Of a DNA stretch of 64,000 nt, positions 16,101 through 24,979 are shown one piece after another; position 1 is the stretch's first letter, and every line of letters begins with the position of its first letter. The notes beneath the pieces are model-generated. The model did not search any database. It was not told the origin of the DNA and saw nothing but the letters and a program-made list of their open reading frames with translations. The stretch is from Falsiroseomonas frigidaquae. Its GTDB lineage: Bacteria; Pseudomonadota; Alphaproteobacteria; Acetobacterales; Acetobacteraceae. The stretch is from NCBI RefSeq assembly GCF_012163145.1, contig NZ_JAAVTX010000004.1:558001-622000 (forward strand), in the 5' to 3' direction. The translations under genes were made by a program, and so were the position numbers.

Positions 16101-18607
16101 GCGGGGATCTCCTTCAGGACTGTGCGGCGGGGCAGCGCGCGGAAGCCGGCGATGCGGCCAGCCTCCAGGCGCAATTCGTCATCGGCGAGCGCCGCGACCA
16201 CGCGCGGGTCGTGGGTGACCAGCAGGCAGGCGAAGCCGCGCGCGGCCTGCAGCCGGGCGATCAGGGCCAGCACCTCCGCCTCCACGCTGCGATCCAGCGC
16301 CGAGGTCGGCTCATCCAGCACCAGCACATCCGGCCCGGCGATCAGCGCGCGGGCGATGGCGACGCGCTGGCGCTGGCCGCCGGAGAGTGCGGCGGGGCGG
16401 CGGGTGACGAACGCCGGGTCCAGCCCCACCTCCTCCAGCGCCGCCCGCACCCGTTCGGCGCGCAGCCGGGGCGAGAGGTTGGGCAGGTGCAGGATCAGCG
16501 GCTCCGCCAGGATGGCGCCGAGGGTCAGGCGCGGGGACAGGCTGCCGGCGGGGTTCTGGAACACCACCTGCACGCGGCGGCGCCAGGCGCGGCCGGGCGG
16601 TAGCGGGCGGCCATCCAGCAGCACTTCCCCTTCCGCCGGCAGCAGCCGCAGCAGCGCCAGCGCCAGGGATGTCTTGCCGCAACCGGAGGGGCCGACCACC
16701 GCCAGCGTCCGCCCGGGCTGCAGGGTCAGGTCCACCCCCTCCAGCACCTGCGTGGTGCCATGGCGCAGGCCGAGGCCGCGCGCCGCCAGCACGGGGCGGC
16801 CGGGGGGCGGCGGATTGCGCGGCGGCGGGGGCAGCGGGTGCAGCAGGCGGCGCAGCGCCGGCTCCCGCGCCCGGTCCAGCCCGGCCATCGGCAGCTCGGC
16901 CAGGATGCGCCCCTGGTCCATCACCGCGATGCGGTCGGCCACGGCGCGGGCCGCATCCACATCATGCGTGATCAGCAGCAGCGCCATGCCGAAGCGCCGG
17001 CGCAGCCCATCCAGCAGTTCCAGCAGCGAGCCGCGCAAGGCGGCATCCAGCGAGGCGGTGGGCTCATCCGCGATCAGCAGCAGCGGGTTGCGGGCGATCG
17101 CCATGGCGATGACGGCACGCTGCAACTGCCCGCCGGAGAACTGGTGCGGCAAGGCGCGCGGCCGCAGCACCGGCTGCGGCAGGCCGACCAGGCGCAGCAG
17201 CTCCGCCGCGCGCGCCTCGGCCGCGGCGGCGCCGAGGCCCGCGGTGGCCGCAGCCTCCACCACCTGGCGCAGCACCGGGTGCAGCGGGTTGAAGGCGGCG
17301 CCGGTTTCCTGGAAGACCAGCCCGATGCGATCGCGCAGCGCGGCGCGGCGCGCGGCTTCGGGTGCGCCCAGCAGCTGCTCGCCGGCCAGGCGGATGCTGC
17401 CGGACAGGCGGCTGGCCTGCGGCGGCAGCAGCCCGGCGATGGCCAGGCCCGTGACGGTCTTGCCCGAGCCTGATTCGCCCAGCAGCGCCACCGCCTGCCC
17501 GGCCTCGATCGTCAGATCCACGCCGCGCAGGGCGCGGGTGGCGCCGAAATCCAGCTCCAGCCCACGCACCTCCAGCAGCGCGTCGCCGGCGGGGGCGGGG
17601 CGCGGCTGCAGCAGGCGGCGGGCGGGGGCCAGGCGCGGGTCCATCGCATCCCGCAGATGCTGGCCGACCAGCGTCACCAGCAGCAGCAGGCCGCCCAGCG
17701 TGCCGACCGCCGCCGCCGCCAGCCAGGGCGCGTGCAGGTTGTTGCGCGCCTGCGCCAGCAGCTCGCCCAGCGAGGGCGTGCCCGGCGGCATGCCGAGCCC
17801 GAGCAGGTCCAGCCCCGCCAGCATGGTCATGGCGCCGGCCGCCAGGAAGGGCGCGACGGAGAGGGTGGGCGCCAGGGCATTGGGCAGGATGTGGTGGAAG
17901 ATGATGCGCGGCGGCGGCGCCCCCATGGCCACGGCCGCGCGCACGAAATCCTGCCCGCGCAGGCGCAGGAACTCCGCCCGGGTCAGCCCGGCGATGCCCA
18001 TCCACAGGAACAGCGACAGCACGCCGGCCAGCACCCACAGATTGGGCGCGATGGCGCTGGCCACCATCATCAGCAGGAACAGCAGCGGCACGCCGCCCCA
18101 GATCTCGGTCAGGCGCTGCAGCAGCAGGTCGGTGGCGCCGGCGAAATAGCCCTGGATGGCGCCGAGGGTGAGGCCCAGGGCCAGGCTCAGCAGCGTGACG
18201 ATGGCGGCGAAGCCGAGCGACAGGCGCAGCCCCCAGACCAGCCGTGCCAGCACGTCGCGGGACTGGTCATCGGTGCCCAGCCAATGCTGGGCGGAGGGCG
18301 GCGCGGGGGCGGCCTGCGGCACGCCGGGTGCGACCGTATCCGGCGCGAAGCGGATCGGCGGCCAGATCTGCCAGGCGCCGCGCACGGCGAGCAGCGCCTG
18401 CACGGCGGGGTCGTGGAAATCGGCCGGGATCGGCAGCACGCCACCCAGCGCCCGTTCCGTCGGCCGCGCCAGGGCGGGGGAGGAGACGGCGCCGTCCAGC
18501 AGCAGCAGCAACGGCCGGTCATTGGCGATGAATTCCGCCGGCAGCACCAGCAGCACCACCAGCGCCAGCAGCCGGACCGGCCAGGCGCGTCTAGTTGCGG
18601 CGGCCAT
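16097..18607 (-). CDS. Yej-type ABC transporter: permease (YejE-like) fused to tandem ATPase domains (YejF-like)
   Basis: 836 residues from ATG 18607. A longer start at 18637 is possible, but this one aligns with YejE N-termini (EFIANDRPLL). Residues about 1-335 are the permease: HWLGTDDQSRDVLARLVWG, then the coupling segment VRAAVAMGAPPPRIIFHHIL. Two ATPase domains follow: Walker A GESGSGKTV and GPSGCGKTS, signatures SGGQLQRA and LSGGQRQRV, Walker [12 protein letters not shown] and LVLDEPTSALD. In Yej systems permease E and ATPase F are normally separate proteins. It overlaps the YejB-like permease by 17 bp and the HemS-like gene by 4 bp. Confidence 0.88.
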   Translation of the reverse strand: MAAATRRAWPVRLLALVVLLVLPAEFIANDRPLLLLLDGAVSSPALARPTERALGGVLPIPADFHDPAVQALLAVRGAWQIWPPIRFAPDTVAPGVPQAAPAPPSAQHWLGTDDQSRDVLARLVWGLRLSLGFAAIVTLLSLALGLTLGAIQGYFAGATDLLLQRLTEIWGGVPLLFLLMMVASAIAPNLWVLAGVLSLFLWMGIAGLTRAEFLRLRGQDFVRAAVAMGAPPPRIIFHHILPNALAPTLSVAPFLAAGAMTMLAGLDLLGLGMPPGTPSLGELLAQARNNLHAPWLAAAAVGTLGGLLLLVTLVGQHLRDAMDPRLAPARRLLQPRPAPAGDALLEVRGLELDFGATRALRGVDLTIEAGQAVALLGESGSGKTVTGLAIAGLLPPQASRLSGSIRLAGEQLLGAPEAARRAALRDRIGLVFQETGAAFNPLHPVLRQVVEAAATAGLGAAAAEARAAELLRLVGLPQPVLRPRALPHQFSGGQLQRAVIAMAIARNPLLLIADEPTASLDAALRGSLLELLDGLRRRFGMALLLITHDVDAARAVADRIAVMDQGRILAELPMAGLDRAREPALRRLLHPLPPPPRNPPPPGRPVLAARGLGLRHGTTQVLEGVDLTLQPGRTLAVVGPSGCGKTSLALALLRLLPAEGEVLLDGRPLPPGRAWRRRVQVVFQNPAGSLSPRLTLGAILAEPLILHLPNLSPRLRAERVRAALEEVGLDPAFVTRRPAALSGGQRQRVAIARALIAGPDVLVLDEPTSALDRSVEAEVLALIARLQAARGFACLLVTHDPRVVAALADDELRLEAGRIAGFRALPRRTVLKEIPA

Positions 18608-19679
18608 CGAAGCCGATCCGCGGGTCGATCGCGACATAAAGCAGGTCCGAGGCCAGATGCATCAGCAGGCCGAGCAGCGTGAACAGCCAGAGCGTGCCGA
18701 AGATCACGGGGAAATCACGCGACAGCGCCGCATCGATGCCGAGCAGGCCGAGACCCTGCAGTCCGAACAGCGCCTCGATCATCACCGCGCCGCTCGACAG
18801 CTCCATCAGCAGGGCCGCGGGCAGGCCGGCAGCGACGACCAGCATGGCGTTGCGGAAGACATGGCCGAAGAGCACGCGGCGCGGCGCCAGCCCCTTGGCC
18901 TGGGCCAGCAGGACATAGGTCTTGCCCAGCTCCTCCAGGAACAGGTTGCGCGTCATCAGCGCGAGGGAGGAGAAGCCGGCAATGACCATGGCGGCCACGG
19001 GCAGCACCAGGTGCCACAGCCAGTCCAGCAGCAGGCGCGGCCAGGAAAAGCTGGCGGCATCGGCGGAAAGCAGGCCGCCGGCGGGGAACCACTGCCAGAA
19101 GCGCCCGCCGGCGAAGACCACCAGCAGCACCACGGCGATGACCATGCCCGGCAGCGCATGGGCCGCCACGGTCAGCGCGGTGGCGGCCCGGTCGAAGCGG
19201 CTGCCGCGGCGCACCGCCAGCGCGATTCCGAGCGGCACGGCGATGAGATAGGTGAGCAGCATGGACCAGGCGCCGAGCGAGGCGGTGACGGGCAGCCTCT
19301 CCCACAGCAGCTGCGCCACCGGGCGGTCGAGGAACAGCGAACGGCCGAGGTCGAAGGTGACCAGCCTTTGCAGCAGCAGCCAGAAGCGTTCCAGCGGCGG
19401 CTTGTCGAAGCCGAATTGCCGCTCGATCTCGGCCACCAGGCGCGGGTCCATGCCCTCGCTGCCGCGGTAACGCAGCGCCGGGTCCAGCGGCTCCTCCACC
19501 GCCTGGGCGCCGAGCACGCGTTCCGCCGCATCCTGCACATCGCCGGACAGCGTCGCGATCATGTGCTCCACCGGGCCGCCGGGGGCGAGTTGCGCCACCG
19601 CGAAGTTCAGCGCGACGATGGCGAGCAGCGTCGGCGGCAGCAGCAGCAGGCGACGGAGGATGTAGCGGTGCAGAAGCAT
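18591..19679 (-). CDS. yejB: Yej-type ABC transporter permease (YejB-like)
   Basis: 362 residues. The N-terminus has RYILRRLLLLPPTLLAIVAL followed by FAVAQLAPGGPVEHM, and a YejB-type insertion before the core (ERQFGFDKPPLERFW). The later coupling segment YVLLAQAKGLAPRRVLFGHV precedes a final DLLYVAIDPRIGF. Six helices are expected. It is the first gene of a coupled operon (permease, permease-ATPase, HemS-like, PhyH). The Fur-type box at 19709-19727 lies 30 bp upstream of its start, so iron repression is likely. Confidence 0.88.
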   Translation of the reverse strand: MLLHRYILRRLLLLPPTLLAIVALNFAVAQLAPGGPVEHMIATLSGDVQDAAERVLGAQAVEEPLDPALRYRGSEGMDPRLVAEIERQFGFDKPPLERFWLLLQRLVTFDLGRSLFLDRPVAQLLWERLPVTASLGAWSMLLTYLIAVPLGIALAVRRGSRFDRAATALTVAAHALPGMVIAVVLLVVFAGGRFWQWFPAGGLLSADAASFSWPRLLLDWLWHLVLPVAAMVIAGFSSLALMTRNLFLEELGKTYVLLAQAKGLAPRRVLFGHVFRNAMLVVAAGLPAALLMELSSGAVMIEALFGLQGLGLLGIDAALSRDFPVIFGTLWLFTLLGLLMHLASDLLYVAIDPRIGFDGRRN

Positions 19680-19708
19680 CTTGCCCTTGGGCGGCGTTGG
19701 CTCTGATA

Positions 19709-19727
19709 TATGCGAATGACTCGCATT
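19709..19727. promoter_or_regulatory. Fur-type box between divergent yejB-like and yejA-like genes
   Basis: TATGCGAATGACTCGCATT is a 9-1-9 inverted repeat with two mismatched pairs and matches the perfect palindrome upstream of the TonB receptor (23876-23894) at 16 of 19 positions on one strand. The box overlaps the start codon of the yejA-like gene and lies 30 bp upstream of the yejB-like gene, so one site could control both directions. It resembles the classical Fur consensus (AATGANAATCATTNTCATT). Binding by Fur is inferred. Confidence 0.7.
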
Positions 19728-21518
19728 TGCATATACGCCCTATCCACCCTGCCGTTTCTTTTCAGCCCGGCGGGCGCGCAACCCGCCCGCACGGATGCGA
19801 TCGCGGCGCATGGCCCCCCTGCCCTGCCGCCCGGCTTCGCGCATTTTCCGCATGTGAACCCGGCGGCGCCCAAGGGCTGCACCATCCGCATGGTGCAGCC
19901 CGGCACCTTCGACACGCTGAACCCCTTCACGCTCCGTGGCCGCATGGTGATGGGGGTGTGGAGTTGGGTGCATGACTCGCTGCTGATGGAGAGCCCGGAC
20001 GAGCCGCAGGCCGCCTATGGCCATCTTGCGGAGCGCTTCGAGATCGACGCGGCGGCGCGCGTGGTGCGCTTCACACTGCGGCCGGAGGCGCGCTTCAGCG
20101 ATGGCACGCCGGTGACGGCGGAGGATGTGGTCTTCACCGCGCAGATCCTGGGCAACGAAGGTCGGCCGCATCTGCGCGCGCTGTTCGAACATGCCGACCC
20201 GGTGGCGGAGTCCCCGCATGTGGTGCGCTTCCGCCTGCCGGAGGGCGACCCGGCGCGCGCCGTGCTGCGGCTCGGCACCGTGCAGATCCTGCCGCGGCAT
20301 GACTGGCAGGGGCGGGAATTCGGCGCGCTGACGATGGACCTGCCACTCGGCAGCGGCCCCTATCGCGTGACGGAGGTGGAGCCCGGCCGCCGCGTGGTGT
20401 TCGAGCGCAACCGCGACTGGTGGGCCCGCGACCTGCCCACGGCGCGCGGCCGCTGGAATTTCGACCGCATCGAGATGACCTATCACCGCGACCGCATCGC
20501 CGCCTTCGAATCGCTGCTGGCCGGCCGCGCCGACTGGATGGTGGAAGGCGACACGCGCCGCTGGGCGGTGGGCTACGACACGCCGGCGGTGCGCGAGGGG
20601 CGCACCCGCCGCGTCGAGCAGCCGCAATTCTTCACCACCGGCATGAACGGCTTCGCCTTCAACCTGCGCCGCGCCCGCTTCGCCGATGTGCGGGTGCGGG
20701 AGGCGCTGACCCTGCTGCTGGATTTCGAATGGGCCAATGCCGCGCTGTTCCACAACAGCTACCGCCGCACCGCGAGCTTCTTCGAGAATTCCGACCTGGC
20801 CGCGACGGCGGCGCCGGATGCGGCGGAGCGTGCGCTGATGGCGAATTTTTCCGCGTTGTTCCCAGCCGAGGCATTCGAGCGCGCTTGGCAGCCGCCCGTC
20901 AGCGATGGCAGCGGCCGCGACCGCGCCATGCTGGAACGCGCGCTGGCGTTGCTCGACGCCGCCGGCTGGGCACCGCGGGAGGATGATGGCCGCCTGGTGC
21001 ACAAGCAGACCGGCGAGGCCTTCACCCTGTCCGTCCTGGCGCAGAGCAACGCGCAGCAGCCGCTGATCACCGTCTGGTTCCGCGCGCTGCGGCGCATCGG
21101 CATCGCGCCGCGCTTCGAGATCCTGGACGCCTCCACCTTCGCGCAGCGCACCCGCGCGCGGGATTTCGACCTGGCCTTCCGCTTCACCATCCCGCCCGAC
21201 TGGCCGGGTGCGGAACAGCGCAACCTCTGGTCCTCCGCCACCGCGGACCGGCCGGGCAGCGGCAACCTCAGCGGCGTGGCGGACCCGGCGCTGGATGCGC
21301 TGCTGGACCGGCTGGTGGCGGCGCCGGACCGCGCCACCATGCAGACCACGGCGCGGGTGCTGGACCGGGCGCTGCAATGGCAATGGCTGGTGGTGCCGTC
21401 CTACTACAATCCGGTCCGGCGCCTGGCGGTCTCCGCCCGCTTCACCGCGCCGCCCCGGCCGCCGCGCCATGGCTATGGCGACGACGCCTGGTGGTGCCGC
21501 GAGGCCGCGGCACCATGA
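19710..21518 (+). CDS. yejA: Yej-type ABC transporter extracellular solute-binding protein (YejA-like)
   Basis: 602 residues. A short signal peptide (MRMTRICIYALSTLPFLFSP then AGA) precedes the SBP family-5 fold. YejA-like stretches are FPHVNPAAPKGCTIRM, GTFDTLNPFTLRG, SDGTPVTAEDVVFT, LGSGPYRVTEVEPGR and GRWNFDRIEMTYH. An in-frame TGA at 19704-19706 limits the start to 19710 or 19716, both inside the Fur-type box. E. coli YejABEF imports microcin C and peptides; given the neighbours here, an iron or heme-peptide ligand is inferred. It converges on the TonB receptor gene with 9 bp between. Confidence 0.88.
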   Translation: MRMTRICIYALSTLPFLFSPAGAQPARTDAIAAHGPPALPPGFAHFPHVNPAAPKGCTIRMVQPGTFDTLNPFTLRGRMVMGVWSWVHDSLLMESPDEPQAAYGHLAERFEIDAAARVVRFTLRPEARFSDGTPVTAEDVVFTAQILGNEGRPHLRALFEHADPVAESPHVVRFRLPEGDPARAVLRLGTVQILPRHDWQGREFGALTMDLPLGSGPYRVTEVEPGRRVVFERNRDWWARDLPTARGRWNFDRIEMTYHRDRIAAFESLLAGRADWMVEGDTRRWAVGYDTPAVREGRTRRVEQPQFFTTGMNGFAFNLRRARFADVRVREALTLLLDFEWANAALFHNSYRRTASFFENSDLAATAAPDAAERALMANFSALFPAEAFERAWQPPVSDGSGRDRAMLERALALLDAAGWAPREDDGRLVHKQTGEAFTLSVLAQSNAQQPLITVWFRALRRIGIAPRFEILDASTFAQRTRARDFDLAFRFTIPPDWPGAEQRNLWSSATADRPGSGNLSGVADPALDALLDRLVAAPDRATMQTTARVLDRALQWQWLVVPSYYNPVRRLAVSARFTAPPRPPRHGYGDDAWWCREAAAP

Positions 21519-21527
21519 GGCACGGCT

Positions 21528-23840
21528 TCAGAAGGTGATGCGCGCGCCGATCCGGAAATTGCGGCCTGGCGCCACCTGAAGCTCGATCGGGTTCGCCGCC
21601 TTCGTGGCATCGGAGGCGAATTCCGAACGGTTGTAGGTGGTGCCGCCCGGCGACAGCGGCAGGTAGCGCGTATCCAGCAGATTGAAGATGCCGCCATTCA
21701 ACTCGAGATTCGGCAGCGGGCGCCAGGAGGCCAGCAGGTCGAACACCTGGTAGGATTTCGGCATGTAGAGCTGCGAGGAACTCGCCTCCGTCACCTCCGC
21801 GGCATAGGTGCCGTTCAGCGTCACGCTGGTGCGCAGGTCGCGGTTGTCATAGGTGACGCCGGCCGTCGCCGTCAGCGGACGCGCGCCGTCGAAGGCGGTG
21901 CGGGCGGCGCCCGGCGTGGCGCGCTGCGTGCCTTCCTGCCAGGACGCCGCGCCATTCAGCGTCCAGTCCCGCGCGAAGCGCCAGCCGCCGGCGAATTCCA
22001 CGCCCTGCACCGTCACCTCGCTGAGGTTCTGGTAGGTGATGTCGATGGTGCCGGGGATGCTGACGAAGCTCTGGATGAAATCGGTGTAGTCGGCGCGGAA
22101 CACGCCCAGGCTGGCATAGGCGTTGGGAAGCTGCATGCGGATGCCGCCTTCCACGCTCGTCACCTCCTCCGGCCGCAGGCCCGGGTTCGGCACCAGGTTG
22201 AAGGTGGTGCTGGGCAGCGAGGTGTAGAGCTGTTCCGCCGTCGGCTGCTTGAAGCCCTCGCCGTAATTCGCATAGAGCGAGAACACCTCATCCAGCCGCC
22301 AGATGGCGCCTAGGCCGAGCGAGACGTTGCTGTCGTCCTGCACCCGCGGCTCCGCCCCCGCCACCGGCTTGTAGTCGCCATCCGGGCGCGGCGAGATGCG
22401 CGTGGTGGAATAGCGCAGGCCCGGCACCAGGGTCAGCCGCCCGCCGAACAGCGTGATCTCGTCCTGCGCGAAGCCGTCGATGCGGCGGGTATCGGCGTTG
22501 GAGAAGTTGAAGCCCCCTGCCCGGGTCACCGTGCGGACGCCGGTGTTCAGGTTGGTGGCGATATCCTCGCGCTCGTAGTCCGTCTCGGTGGTGCTGGCGG
22601 AGACGCCGTAGGTCAGGACGTGGCGCGTGCCCAGCAGGTTGAAGCTGGAGCCGAGCTGGATCTCGCCCTGCAGCACATTCTCGGAATAGGTCAGCCGGTC
22701 ATAGGTGCTGGTGCGCTGGCCATTGGCCAGCTGGCGCAGGCGCGTGCCGGTACGCTCGATCTCCTGCGGCGAATAGCCGGCCATGACGCGCAGGCTGTCC
22801 AGCCAGCCATATTCCGGGCGCCATTCGGCATCGGTGGAAAACAGGCCGCGCTGGATCGCCTGGCGACGGTGGTAGTCGAGGTTGGTGATGCCGCCGCTGG
22901 CCGGGCCAAGGTCGTAGCGCTGATCCACATCCGTGGCGCGCTGCAGCACATCGGCGGTGACGCGCAGGCGGAAATTCGGCAGCGGGTCCCAGACCACGCG
23001 GGCGAAGTAGTTGTCGGCGGCGACGTCGGTCGGGTTGAACTGGTTGCAGGGCGTGGCGCCGAAGGACAGGTTGCGCGTGCAGTTCCAGATGCCGTCCGGC
23101 GAGCGGGAGTTGTTGCGCGACGGCTCGCTGGCATCGCGGCGCTGGTAGGAGAACATGGCGGAGAATTCGGCCGCCTGTGCGGCGACGGTCAGCCGGCTCT
23201 GCAGGCTGTTGTCCACCGAGCCGAAGCTGGTGCTCGCCTCGCCGCCCCAGGTCTCGCCGGGGCGGATGTAGTCCGAGGGATTGCGGGTGATGTAGTTGAC
23301 CACGCCACCCAGCGCGTCCGAGCCGTAGAGCACGGAGCCGGGGCCGCGCACCACCTCCACCCGGCTGAGATTCCAGGGGTCCACCACGTCGCGCGTGTTG
23401 TCGGTGATGCGTTCGATGGTGCGGAAGCCGTCCACCACCGTCAGCACGCGGTTGCCGCCGACGCCGCGCACCGTGATGCCGCCGAGGCTGGCGAAGGGAT
23501 CCGTGCCGGTTGTCTGGCGGTTCACCGTGATGCCGGGGGTGTAGCGGAACACATCCTCCGCATTGCGCACCATCTGCCGGTCCAGCTCCGCGCCCGGGAT
23601 GACATCGACGGTCGCTGGCGTGTCCATCAGGCGGCGCTCATTGCGCAGGCCGGTGGTGTTGACGGGCGGCAGCAGGGTCAGCGGCGGCAGGCGCACCTCA
23701 TCCCGCGCCGTCACTGGTGCGTCCTGGGCCGGCGAATCCTGGGCCTGGGCGGGGACGGCGGAGAGGATGGCGGCGGAGGCGAGCAGGAGCGCTCGCCAGC
23801 GCCATGGATGCGGGCGGGAGACATGTGGCGTGCGCGACAT
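21528..23840 (-). CDS. TonB-dependent outer-membrane receptor, heme/hemoglobin type
   Basis: 770 residues from ATG 23840 (GAGGGGG upstream; signal peptide ending ILSAVPAQAQ). The plug domain shows DTPATVDVIPGAELDRQ, VRGVGGNRVLTVVDG and RVEVVRGPGSVLYGSDALGG. The barrel ends in a typical terminal strand with Phe (FRIGARITF). A heme-receptor-like segment is present: GEGFKQPTAEQLYTS followed by NPGLRPEEV, resembling the FRAP and NPNL motifs. It would import heme or a siderophore with TonB energy. The Fur-type palindrome 36 bp upstream of the ATG indicates iron repression. Confidence 0.85.
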   Translation of the reverse strand: MSRTPHVSRPHPWRWRALLLASAAILSAVPAQAQDSPAQDAPVTARDEVRLPPLTLLPPVNTTGLRNERRLMDTPATVDVIPGAELDRQMVRNAEDVFRYTPGITVNRQTTGTDPFASLGGITVRGVGGNRVLTVVDGFRTIERITDNTRDVVDPWNLSRVEVVRGPGSVLYGSDALGGVVNYITRNPSDYIRPGETWGGEASTSFGSVDNSLQSRLTVAAQAAEFSAMFSYQRRDASEPSRNNSRSPDGIWNCTRNLSFGATPCNQFNPTDVAADNYFARVVWDPLPNFRLRVTADVLQRATDVDQRYDLGPASGGITNLDYHRRQAIQRGLFSTDAEWRPEYGWLDSLRVMAGYSPQEIERTGTRLRQLANGQRTSTYDRLTYSENVLQGEIQLGSSFNLLGTRHVLTYGVSASTTETDYEREDIATNLNTGVRTVTRAGGFNFSNADTRRIDGFAQDEITLFGGRLTLVPGLRYSTTRISPRPDGDYKPVAGAEPRVQDDSNVSLGLGAIWRLDEVFSLYANYGEGFKQPTAEQLYTSLPSTTFNLVPNPGLRPEEVTSVEGGIRMQLPNAYASLGVFRADYTDFIQSFVSIPGTIDITYQNLSEVTVQGVEFAGGWRFARDWTLNGAASWQEGTQRATPGAARTAFDGARPLTATAGVTYDNRDLRTSVTLNGTYAAEVTEASSSQLYMPKSYQVFDLLASWRPLPNLELNGGIFNLLDTRYLPLSPGGTTYNRSEFASDATKAANPIELQVAPGRNFRIGARITF

Positions 23841-23875
23841 TTGCGGTAACCCCCTCGTGAGTGGGAGCTCATGCA

Positions 23876-23894
23876 AATGCGAATCATTCGCATT
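23876..23894. promoter_or_regulatory. Fur-type box upstream of the TonB receptor gene
   Basis: AATGCGAATCATTCGCATT is a perfect 9-1-9 palindrome and very close to the classical Fur consensus AATGANAATCATTNTCATT. On the minus strand it continues as TTGCAT, and the same extension follows the box at 19709-19727, so about 22 of 23 positions agree between the two sites. It lies 36 bp upstream of the receptor ATG, a position suited to repression. Confidence 0.8.
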
Positions 23895-24245
23895 GTCAAC
23901 GGTGACCGACCTGCGCGCTTGGATTTGCCGCCCGCGTCGCGCGAACTGCCTGGCTGCTGGTTAGCTGAACCAGATGTTAGCGTGAGCGAGTGCTGCGCCA
24001 GCAGCGGGGCTTCATCAGCTGGGTGCGGAGCGCCTGGATCTGGCGCCGCCTTTTCTTCATGCTGCAGCAGCAGTGCCCGCTCAGGCGGGCCAGCTTGAGG
24101 CTGACGCTGTCGCATAGCCCGGTCGCCTCCGATGCGGCTGCAGCCGAAAGGGCTGCCTGATGCGCCGCACCGTGGAGACCGACAGACCGCCGGCGGGCAT
24201 CAGGCCGGGCGAACTGCAGCGCTTGGAAGACGCAGGCGGGCTCTC
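23895..24245. other. Intergenic stretch without a supported gene
   Basis: About 350 bp lie between the Fur-type box and the end of the methyltransferase gene. ORFs here are short, lack ribosome-binding sites and resemble no family. Nothing beyond the promoter of the TonB receptor is supported. Confidence 0.5.
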
Positions 24246-24728
24246 CTAGCGGCCGAACCAGCGGGCGGTACGCTGCCGGTAGGCCAGCCAACTCGGACCG
24301 AAGAGAATCTCGAGATGCGCCTCCTCTCGCCGGATCGCGAGATGCGTGACCGCCACGGCGGCGGCAGCGGCGGCCGGCAGGAACCACGGGTTGCGAAGGA
24401 CCAAGCCGAACCCGATCAGCATCAGCGTGTTGCCGAGATAGATCGGGTTGCGCGACCACGCGAAGGGCCCCGTTGTCACCAACGCCGTAGCGGCCCGATG
24501 CGGCAGGATATTCGCGCGATGGCGGCGCATGGTGGCCATCGCCCAGAGATCCAGTCCGCCCCCAGCCGCCAGCACCAGCCATCCGAGTCCAGAAAGGACC
24601 TCAGCCACCGGCCAGTCCGGCCTCGGCCAAGCGCAGCCCAAGCCGAGCGCTACCAGGGCTGCCAGCAGATAGATCAGTGGCGGCCAGGGAACCCGGTTGG
24701 GCGGCCTGGTCGGATCGGCGGCTTGCAT
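24246..24728 (-). CDS. Isoprenylcysteine carboxyl methyltransferase-like membrane methyltransferase
   Basis: 160 residues. Hydrophobic helices at the N-terminus (LIYLLAALVALGLGCAW and LSGLGWLVLAAGGGLDLWA) precede the SAM-binding signature GPFAWSRNPIYLGNTLMLIG, then RREEAHLEILFGPSWLAYRQ and RTARWFGR. This is the ICMT/PEMT-like fold of small bacterial membrane methyltransferases. The acceptor is unknown (a lipid or small hydrophobic molecule). ATG 24728 was preferred over an upstream start that adds a low-complexity N-terminus. Its 5' end lies 119 bp from the tRNA-Gly gene. Confidence 0.8.
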   Translation of the reverse strand: MQAADPTRPPNRVPWPPLIYLLAALVALGLGCAWPRPDWPVAEVLSGLGWLVLAAGGGLDLWAMATMRRHRANILPHRAATALVTTGPFAWSRNPIYLGNTLMLIGFGLVLRNPWFLPAAAAAAVAVTHLAIRREEAHLEILFGPSWLAYRQRTARWFGR

Positions 24729-24847
24729 ACCCCGATCTAGGGTCGCAGGAGGCGATCCGCCAGAACTTGTCACCTGTGTGCAAGAAGTCGGCGAAGGGCG
24801 CCTTGCAATCCCGCTCCGGCATGGTAGAGAGCGCCTACCGACGGAGC

Positions 24848-24922
24848 GCGGGCGTAGCTCAGGGGTAGAGCACAACCTTGCCAAGGTTGGGGTCGAGGGT
24901 TCGAATCCCTTCGCCCGCTCCA
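24848..24922 (+). tRNA. tRNA-Gly (anticodon GCC)
   Basis: A complete cloverleaf can be drawn. The acceptor stem GCGGGCG pairs with CGCCCGC, the D arm is GCTC/GAGC, the anticodon arm is CAACC-TTGCCAA-GGTTG giving anticodon GCC, and the T arm is GAGGG-TTCGAAT-CCCTT. The discriminator T is followed by an encoded CCA at 24920-24922. Length is 75 nt including CCA. The DNA immediately to its right is accessory and IS-derived, a common setting for integration near tRNA genes. Confidence 0.95.
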
Positions 24923-24935
24923 GTCGGCCTCAAGT

Positions 24936-24979
24936 AAAACAACGGTTTCCGGCTCGGTCCTCCAGATCGGGCCGTTGTT
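24936..24979 (+). terminator. Inverted repeat downstream of tRNA-Gly
   Basis: AACAACGG and its complement CCGTTGTT (24972-24979) flank a GC-rich loop of roughly 26 nt and are followed by GTTTC. The position just 14 nt after the tRNA fits a transcription end, but the long loop and weak T-tract make the call tentative. Confidence 0.35.

Noticed and set aside
15282-18149. Very long plus-strand open frame (over 950 codons) opposite the fused ABC transporter
   Set aside because: Ser/Arg/Ala-rich sequence with no domain, fully antisense to a well-supported transporter with all ABC motifs; a GC-driven shadow.
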